Below are positions 57,000 to 64,000 of a DNA stretch of 64,000 nucleotides, piece after piece; the first letter of the stretch is position 1; every line of letters begins with the position of its first letter. The notes below the pieces were generated by a model. That model was not told the origin of the DNA. It worked only from the letters and a program-made list of their open reading frames with translations, and did no database searches. The translations under genes and the position numbers were made by a program. Origin of the DNA: Diphasiastrum complanatum (Eukaryota; Streptophyta; Lycopodiopsida; Lycopodiales; Lycopodiaceae); assembly GCA_029204225.1 (NCBI GenBank), contig CM055111.1, forward strand, positions 48,225,594 to 48,289,593. The letters run 5' to 3'.

Positions 57000-58800
57000 T
57001 TGGCGACCCTACCTCTTGAGAGCCTGCTCTTCCCAAAAAAAAAAAAAAAAAACCTTGCTTCTATCTCTCTGTCTCTCTTGATGAGGGTCCATCTTGGGAA
57101 GCATAAGCATACTAGGTGGCTGTTTTTAGGGTCTTTTGAGAAAGGGGGGTGGGGGTAATTGCATGCCCATAAGAATTTGGTTATGGTTGTGCATAATTGA
57201 AAAAAAAAAAAAAAACTCTTGCATTGGGAGTCTAATTTTTGGTTATCCGTGATTGAGCTATTTTTCCCATGTGAAGAGAGTCTTTGATTGAGAATGAATT
57301 TCCCATTCGTCAGCTACTTTTCTAGTAAAGGCATGAGAAAGAAGTTGAGTCTAAATATGGAAACCCAAGGAAAAAAGGTAATATCGATTCAGAAAGACGA
57401 TTTTAGTAAATCTGACTGGTTTGATAAGGGAGAATGAATTAGATTCATTAAGCCATAACCGTTGGAGGTAACAATATAAAATCTGCTATCCTAACAAGCC
57501 ATCTATGAATTCGGTTCATAGATTTAGGATTGAGAGCAAGATATTCGTTTCTCATGAGCTACTTTTTCCAAGACGGTACCCGGTTCAAGAAATTTTAATT
57601 TTTCTGGTATTGTGCTTGATAGGGACTAAACTTTGGAAGCATGTGTTCTCCTCAAACTATAAGTTAAAAGTGAATTTATTCTTTTTTGTTGAATTTCGAA
57701 CTTGGTTAAAAGTTCGAAATCTGTTACTTGTTCGATATATTTCTAAATGATATTGATCGTTGGAAATGGGTCAAGTGAACGTTTTGTGCAAAATACTCGT
57801 CAAAATTGAAGGTAAAACCATTAAACAATATGAAATGGCCAGATAAAATGAACGATGATAGAATTTTTATCCGATCAATGGAATCTTGTTTGGATACAGT
57901 TTAAGAGTTCTGAAATCCTATTGGTAGGATTTCCATTCATATAATTTTATATTCTAAGTTTAATTAATTTTTGTCAATATTGATGGAGTAATGCCAGACC
58001 AGTCAATAAAAAAAAAACAGTCCAATTTTATTGGAAAATTGTAGGAATTAAAAAAACTGATTTCATTTCCACTTAAATCCTATGGTGAATTATATTCAAA
58101 AGATCAGACTAGTAGTGTTTTTCATACTAGTAGATGATTTTTGGTACATAAGTTATTCAACCCAGGTATCTGAATTTAAGTCTAAGAGTTATGTATTGGA
58201 TCAACCTAATCTTAGTTAGTACTAGAATCAGAGAGGGGTTGATTAAGTGGAAGAAATTATGTACTTAGAAGTAAGTTGAATTGGAAAATTGTTGAGAGTG
58301 AATGTTATTCGTCTCAGAGATTTTTCGAAAATGTTATTTACTCATGAGAAATAGAAAATCTTTTGTAGCTGAGTTACAAGATCTCCGTGAAATATGTGAG
58401 TAACATATGTGGGTTCTGGAGGAATCTGCCAGATAGGAGTGTGTTTTTGTACTAGGTCATAGTGAGATTATTCACATATGTGCACGTTTAATCTTGTATG
58501 AATCTATTGTGTACTTCTAATTACCAGGGTTATTTGGTGCACTTAACCTAGTCGGTAAACATGAGCATATGATCAAGTATTGTTTTGACAGATACTTGTA
58601 AAGTTAACAGATATTTCTATGGAAGATTTATGAGTTAACTAATAAATGATTTGGATAAGGATCGAATGGAGTCTTATGCTAGTATAATTAAGATCTGCAC
58701 CTAAATATTTGAGATTTCTAAATCATTGCAATGAACTTGAGTAGTTGATTACTCCAGGATGAAGTTAATTGGTAAAACGATCAGTGTGAAGGGGATTCAC
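57000..58800. other. Interior of chromovirus derivative copy 3, left part
   Basis: Contains A runs at 57037 and 57201 and short frames only. No domain recognised. Confidence 0.4.
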
Positions 58801-59937
58801 CAGGAACTGATAGTAACTAGAAAATCAACACATAGAATAGTGAAATTTTGATCAACCTATGATCTACCCTCAATCTAATGATTCTTGCCACTTCCTAAGA
58901 TTGAAACACACTCAAATGAAGTTTAGTAACTCACAAACTAGAGATCCAATCAAAATTAGGGTTTTGACAAAATCACAAAAAATTGAATATCTCATATTCT
59001 GCATGCAATTTCTAGAAACTTGATATATATTCTTGTAAACTCCAATGAGAACTTTCTAATGCACAAAAAACCATTTAAATCCAGTAAGCCAAGTGTGAAA
59101 TCGGAATTGATCAAGTATATAACCCTATATTGAGTTTTGACCTACAAAAGATCAATTCTACACATGCAGAAATGCTGATGTTTGAGTAGAAATCAATCTA
59201 GCATGCCTTAGCATTGGTAACTCCTCCAAATCCTTGCTAAAGATGGCTGATCCTTTCATAACCTGAAACACAAGAGCTTTGATACCATGTGAAGGATTTC
59301 AGATCATTCAAGATCCAATCCATGTCCCTAATCTTTGGTTACAATAAGGAGCAAACCAACAATCCTGCCAATGTAGAAAAAACAGCATCTACATACAAAA
59401 TGAGATGCAAACTCTAAGAGATACTGATCAAACATGAACCAAAACATAAAATATGTTTGATGTCCGTACAATTACAGTTTCCTACGTATTTCACATGTGT
59501 GGAACCGAAAATAGCAAAATATGAGCATTCTACACACAAGATTGCAGGATATCATCAAGATAGTGCACCAATAGATAGTAGAACCCAAAGAGAACCATGT
59601 ATAATGATGAAATGAGAGAGAGAAGAGAGAAGATGTGTCTCTCCATGACTTACATCCTTTTATAGAGTTTTCAAACCCTATTTGGCCACTTAGCTTTCCC
59701 TCCAAAATGTAAACCCTACTATTTTTGGGTCTAGATTCAATGTACCCAAAGTTCAAATTTGAATCTCTCTTAAACTCGACTACCAACTTTCCCACACTTT
59801 CAAAAAGTGTTTATTGAATGTATTTTAAACTAATATAACTTCAAAAAATTTATCTCTATGTCTAAAATGAGTTTTGGCCTCTTATTGACAATTTACCAAA
59901 ATATGACTAAACTAGTTGAAATCTCTCACATTTTACA
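58800..59937 (-). mobile_element. Copia LTR and leader fragment nested in copy 3
   Basis: The minus strand runs TGTAAAATGTGAGAG at 59937 to CCTTCACA at 59288, then TGGTATCAAAGC as primer site (59276-59287) and some leader. TATAAAAGG lies near 59658. No second LTR or gag, so a truncated insertion. Confidence 0.6.
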
Positions 59938-60201
59938 TGAAGGTGATGTTACTAACTTGTGTTGAGTGTAACCCAATTGAGAAGATATATCTCTCAGTGT
60001 AATTTTCAAACCAGAGTTTGTACTCCAGAACAGAGATTAACGATTGGAAATAGGTTTATCTCTAAGTACTTGTTTGATATGAAAGTTAGACTAAGAATAA
60101 TGATTTTCACGGTTAATATTGGAAGTTAAAGGAACTGTTCCTGTCATTCTTTTCTGTTTTGAAGAGCTTGTAAGGATAGAAGCTGTTTAAGGAGGGAAGA
60201 A

Positions 60202-60664
60202 TGTTATGGCCATATTTAGTTAAGGACCTGGAATAGTCCTAATATGGTAGACTAGCCCTCCGGTATTCGAGATTGTTCGTCACGCTCTGATTTAATTCCA
60301 TGTCAAGGCCAGTTTATGACTAATAACCTTGAGAGGACCTAAACACTTTAATTGAGACATATGGAGTATTGCATGTCTGTGTGATGGATATAGGCAGGAT
60401 GACTGCATGAAGAGATGTGATCTATTTATAGTTGACCTGCATGGGGATTGCATGGTTTCATACACAAGACTCTACTCTCTATATAATGAGGTAGGGATTC
60501 TTCCGTCGACATATTGGGTTTAGGTCACCAGGTTCTCTCTTCTCCTCGCATGGCTTGGGGGTTAGATCGAGGAATCTATGATTGGTTGGGCAGTTTGGCT
60601 CCATAGTCTCTTCTATTGTGTTCTCCTATCATCATCTTAGGGGCAATCCTTTAGGGTCTTTACA
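60202..60664 (+). repeat. 3' LTR of chromovirus derivative copy 3
   Basis: TGTTATGGCCATATTTAG to GGGTCTTTACA. Differs from the 5' LTR by many substitutions and small gaps, so the insertion is not young. Confidence 0.88.
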
Positions 60665-60669
60665 ATCAA
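60665..60669. repeat. Target-site duplication ATCAA, right
   Basis: Matches 56508-56512 exactly. Confidence 0.9.
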
Positions 60670-60766
60670 CGTCAGCCCGAAGGTGAAAATGATCAAAGTC
60701 CTACTGCTTCCCCTCGCTCCCTAGTGAACCCTAGATTACTGCAGTTCATCCAAAAAATCGGATAGA

Positions 60767-61567
60767 ATGCAAATGAGCATTCTGGTTCAAGTCTCTTTCC
60801 ATAGCAAGGAAGAGGAGAAAGACCACACCGTTGTCCTAGTCGATCTATTGAGAAGCAAGGTTAGAATGCCCTTAGGCACCTTAATCAAAACGCATCCGAC
60901 CCTCTGGGAAGGATTGAAAACTTACATAGACGGACCAAGCAGCATGAAACCTGAAGCGCACCCTACCAATTTGGTGCTAGATGAGGAAGTAGAGAGATCG
61001 CAACCAGTCCACCAAGTAGGGGTAGGATGGGAGAAAGATGCAAAAAACGTGACCATCCCTATTACGCATCAAGGGTTTCCAAGGAAATCAGCCATACTCG
61101 ACCGAGGATCCGGAGTGAATATTATTTTTTCCAAACTTTATCACGAATGGGGTCTTACTCGCATGGTAGGCACTCCTTTTACAATCCGACTAGCTGACCA
61201 ATCTAGCATGAAACCACTAGGCATAGCCAACAAAGTGCATACCAAAGAAGCCGGAATTCGTTTTGTGCTAGACATTGTAGTCTTGGACTTGCCTGATTCT
61301 CTTCAATCCTACAGTGTCCTACTAGGTAGACCATGGCTCAGAATATCCCAAGCCCTTCACGATTGGGGACAGAATCGCATCATCCTACAAAATCATGATT
61401 CTATAGTCAAGATCGATCCTGATACCTGGATTATGAAGCCAACCGACCAACGAGCCATGGTTTCAAGCTCTGCTACTACCATCCATTTTGATGAGAAATC
61501 AGATGACGGACGTCGTTGGACGAGGATTGTCATATGTGATGATTCGCAAACCAATGTGGTAAACTAG
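60767..61567 (+). pseudogene. Gypsy pol start: aspartic protease
   Basis: Open for 266 codons in the +1 frame relative to the gag tail; TAGAATG separates the two. The retropepsin core reads FPRKSAILDRGSGVNIIFSK, FTIRLADQSSMKPLGIANKV, FVLDIVVLDLP and YSVLLGRPWLR. The expected flap and D-x-G-S-G box (LLGRPWL) are present. The active-site Gly/Ser preceding GSG is Arg, unlike the usual DGGSG, so activity is doubtful. Cleaves the gypsy polyprotein in relatives. Confidence 0.8.
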
Positions 61568-62663
61568 ACCGAAGCCCTAGCTATGGTCGATTGTCTTCAT
61601 TTTGATGTTTCATCAGCTAAGCAATCTCCCAAGCGAAGGTCAACTATAGACCCATTTTTTGATGAAGATAATATCTTGATCAAGAGATTAGCACAACCAG
61701 CGAAGAAATCTAGCCGAGGCCATCAAGACTCCATTTCAATTTTTATGATGAGCCTAGAGGCTATACCCCAAGAATCATTGGAGTCTGTAGTAAAAAAGAA
61801 ATTGAAGTCCTTCAGGTGTTTACCCTGGAAGAAGGTCGAGAGTACAAGGACGAGAAATTCCTCCGATATGTAGATTCTGACCGTTTCAAAGTCGCGCCAA
61901 AATCCAAAAGTAGTAGATCCACAAAAGCCTCTAGCGAATGAAGGCCTCATCGAAACTGTAGAGCTCCACAAGGTAATGTCATAGTAGGCCGAATGGATAC
62001 AATGACCGACGGATCCACGACTAGCATTCTAACAACCATTAATAATTTCTTGGGAGAATGCATAGATTGGGACCTAGTTGAGGACAAAGCTCTTTATAAG
62101 CTAGAAATCTCGTTATGGGACATTAGCATAAAGATGGTAAAAGATCCAGCCCTTGATCCACCATCAAAGTTGCCAACGAATGCCAAGGGAAAAGAGTCGA
62201 TCACTTCGGATCCTCCATTTGGAGGCTCTCCAAAAAAGAAAGCTCCCATCACCTTCGCCGATCTAGGAATGAAGCCATCCAAGAGCATTAGAAAACTCGA
62301 TCGAGCCTTGAAAAGGATGGGAATTGACAATCAGCCAACCACCAGCCCACTCCGTGAACGCAAACCCTTGTATAAGACAAAAACCGCTAAGTGAAAGCCA
62401 AGAGCGACAAACGAGGGATTAAATCTGAGTTGATAACTGACCATGAACTAAAAGACGAAATCCGCCAACACGCCATAGAAAAACCTAAGCCTGCGCATGA
62501 CATGCCACAATACTTCAAGGATCACGAGATGAATGAAGTGGTAGTGGTTAAGCCTAGAGCGAAGATGGAACCCTTACAAGAAACCTCCCAGAGAGCCAGC
62601 GTTTATGAAGGTCCTGCCCATAGAAAAGAGATAGATCTGGCTGAGTAGGGAGAGGAAAGTCGT
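61568..62663 (+). pseudogene. Gypsy pol linker between protease and RT
   Basis: Several open pieces, lysine- and proline-rich (PFGGSPKKKAPITFADLGMK, TSPLRERKPLYKTKTAK), broken by stops. Tat-type elements have such a spacer. No catalytic motif. Confidence 0.5.
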
Positions 62664-64000
62664 ATGGTGTTAGTAGGAGAAGATGTAGAGGAGAGGAACT
62701 CGAGGATCTCAAGGCACTTCTTTGCAATACCACGACTATCTGCTTGGAATTACATTGAGCTGAAGGGCATATCGCTAGATGTAGTGGTTTACACTATTCC
62801 ACTGGCTAATGGTGCAAAACCCACAGTTAGTAGGCCTTATAGGTCCAATCCACACTACGCCCAGCTGATCCAAGAAGAGTTGAGAAATCTTCTGGATGTT
62901 GGATTCATCTATGAGATGGAACACAGTGATTGAGTATCGCCTATCATGGTAGTACCTAAGAAAAACGAGAAACTTAGAATTTGTGTGGACTACAAGAAGC
63001 TAAACATCGTAACCAACAAGGACCATTTTCCTTTACCATTCACAAAAAATGTATTAGAGAAAATCGCCAGAGCCGAAGCCTATAGCTTTCTAGATGGGTT
63101 TAGTGGCTATAACCAAGTGTAGATAGCCCCATAAAATCAGCACAAAACTGCATTCTCTACTGAGTGGGGGACATACGCCTACAAAGTGGTGCCATTTGGA
63201 TTGTGCAATGCTCTCAACACTGTCCAACGAGTGATGAGTTATGCCTTCAAAGATTTTCTTCGGAAGTTTCATGAAATATTTATGGACGACTTGTGTGTCC
63301 ACTCCTCTAGAGCCCAACATCTAGCTTGCTTAAATAAAGTGTTCATCCAGTGTCGATTATTCAGCATATCCCTAAACTCGGCCAAATGCCAATTTTTGGT
63401 CACGCACAGCATAGTGCTAGGCCACGTAGTTTCGAGGCATGGTATTGCCACAGAAGATCCACATAATATTTGCTCTGCCTGAGCCAAGAATTGTACGTGA
63501 AGTATACATCTTTATGGGGCATTGCAATTATTATTGGAGGTTTGTCTTGAATTTCGATAAGTTGGCCCGTTTGATCTATCAGATGACTATCCAACTAGAA
63601 TGGAAAGCTGAAGCCATTGAGGCTTTCCACAAATTCAAGAAGGCCTAAGTTACTGCACCAATCCTTCGACCGCCTATCTAGACCATAGAATTCCACGTCC
63701 ATACAAACGTCTCTAACTATGCCATAGGGAGTGTTCTGACACACGGCCTGGGGAGTACAAGAAGGAATACCCGATCTACTTCACCAATAGGCAGTTGATT
63801 CCTATGGAGATGAATTATACCACCACTGAGCGTGAATCACTAACAATGGTATACCTCACACTTCGTGACATCAAGACGAAATATAATGTTTGATTTCAGA
63901 AGTGCAGATCCTTCAAGATTCATAGTTCTTGGAGATGGATCTAAACATCAAGTGAACGATATTGGTTCACTATGGCTCAACACCAACGACAGAGACAGAC
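62664..64000 (+). pseudogene. Gypsy reverse transcriptase and RNase H, cut by window edge
   Basis: RT blocks in order: RPYRSNPHYAQLIQEELRNL, VPKKNEKLRICVDYKKLNIV, NKDHFPLPFTKNVLEKIARA, FLDGFSGYNQV, KTAFSTEWGTYAYKVVPFGL, then FMDDLCVHS as the catalytic box (63280-63306), and THSIVLGHVVSRHGIA. RNase H follows from about 63500 (MGHCNYYWRF, IYFTNRQLIPMEMNYTTTER). Damage includes TGA for Trp at 62931, TAG for Gln near 63120 and frameshifts. Integrase and 3' LTR should lie right of the window. Same lineage as 8793-10010. Confidence 0.82.

Larger units (their letters stand above)
56513..60664 (+). mobile_element. Chromovirus-derived non-autonomous LTR element, copy 3
   Basis: LTRs of 487 and 463 bp, perfect ATCAA duplication, purine tract GGAGGGAAGAA before the 3' LTR. 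The interior of 3.2 kb has no pol. Its end aligns with the chromodomain tail of copy 1 (ISKYLF, then a W-less, decayed stretch). It is longer than copies 1 and 2, partly because of a copia piece at 58800-59937. Inserted in plus orientation in the gypsy gag. Confidence 0.88.

Overview
This window is nuclear DNA of a land plant with a large, repeat-rich genome. The evidence is spliceosomal introns with GT..AG borders, plant-type Ty1/copia and Ty3/gypsy retrotransposons with tRNA-derived primer sites, plant CACTA transposase domains (Transposase_24, DUF4216/DUF4218), LINEs and long (GA)n/(CT)n arrays. Multi-kilobase introns and the LINE family with a GVKQGCPL reverse transcriptase would fit a fern, lycophyte or gymnosperm better than a compact angiosperm. 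That placement is inference only.

The one host gene I can support runs on the minus strand from 25047 past the left edge. It encodes the N-terminal ankyrin part of a TPR10-like ankyrin/tetratricopeptide protein. Six exons (40, 63, 171, 135, 140 and 87 bp) join in frame to 212 codons. They are separated by introns of about 4.2 kb, 0.26 kb, 8.2 kb, 8.2 kb, 0.18 kb and more than 3.3 kb. The large introns are filled with mobile elements.

Layout: 1-2990, L1-like LINE (family A) in intron 6; 3288-3690, exons 6 and 5; 6480-10010, copia 5' part joined to a gypsy pol fragment, in intron 4; 11915-12049, exon 4; 14188-20060, LINE-A copies interrupted by a chromovirus-derived non-autonomous LTR element (14595-16858) and a solo LTR (19232-19954), in intron 3; 20278-20767, exons 3 and 2; 20900-22800, copia and gypsy relics in intron 1; 25008-25047, exon 1; 25349-29783, full-length LINE (family B) with a 13-bp target-site duplication just upstream of the gene.

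From 30 kb to the right edge I see no host gene, only transposons and satellites: a palindromic 15-bp tandem repeat (31436-31497), copia pieces, a second chromovirus derivative (33145-35363) inside a CACTA relic (32940-38315), two copia internal fragments sharing one LTR (38690-41304), an intact copia element with apparently identical LTRs (41931-48088), a deleted gypsy element ending in huge (CT)n and (TA)n arrays (48340-50313), and a large gypsy element (52776 to beyond 64000) split by a third chromovirus derivative (56513-60664, perfect ATCAA duplication). Near 52.5 kb an exon-like segment resembling an RNA polymerase largest subunit lies between LTR sequences.

Nothing forms a multi-gene system. 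The interest lies in nesting order, a recurrent LTR family that keeps only a chromodomain tail, two different LINE ORF1 types side by side, and decay apparently dominated by C-to-T type mutations.
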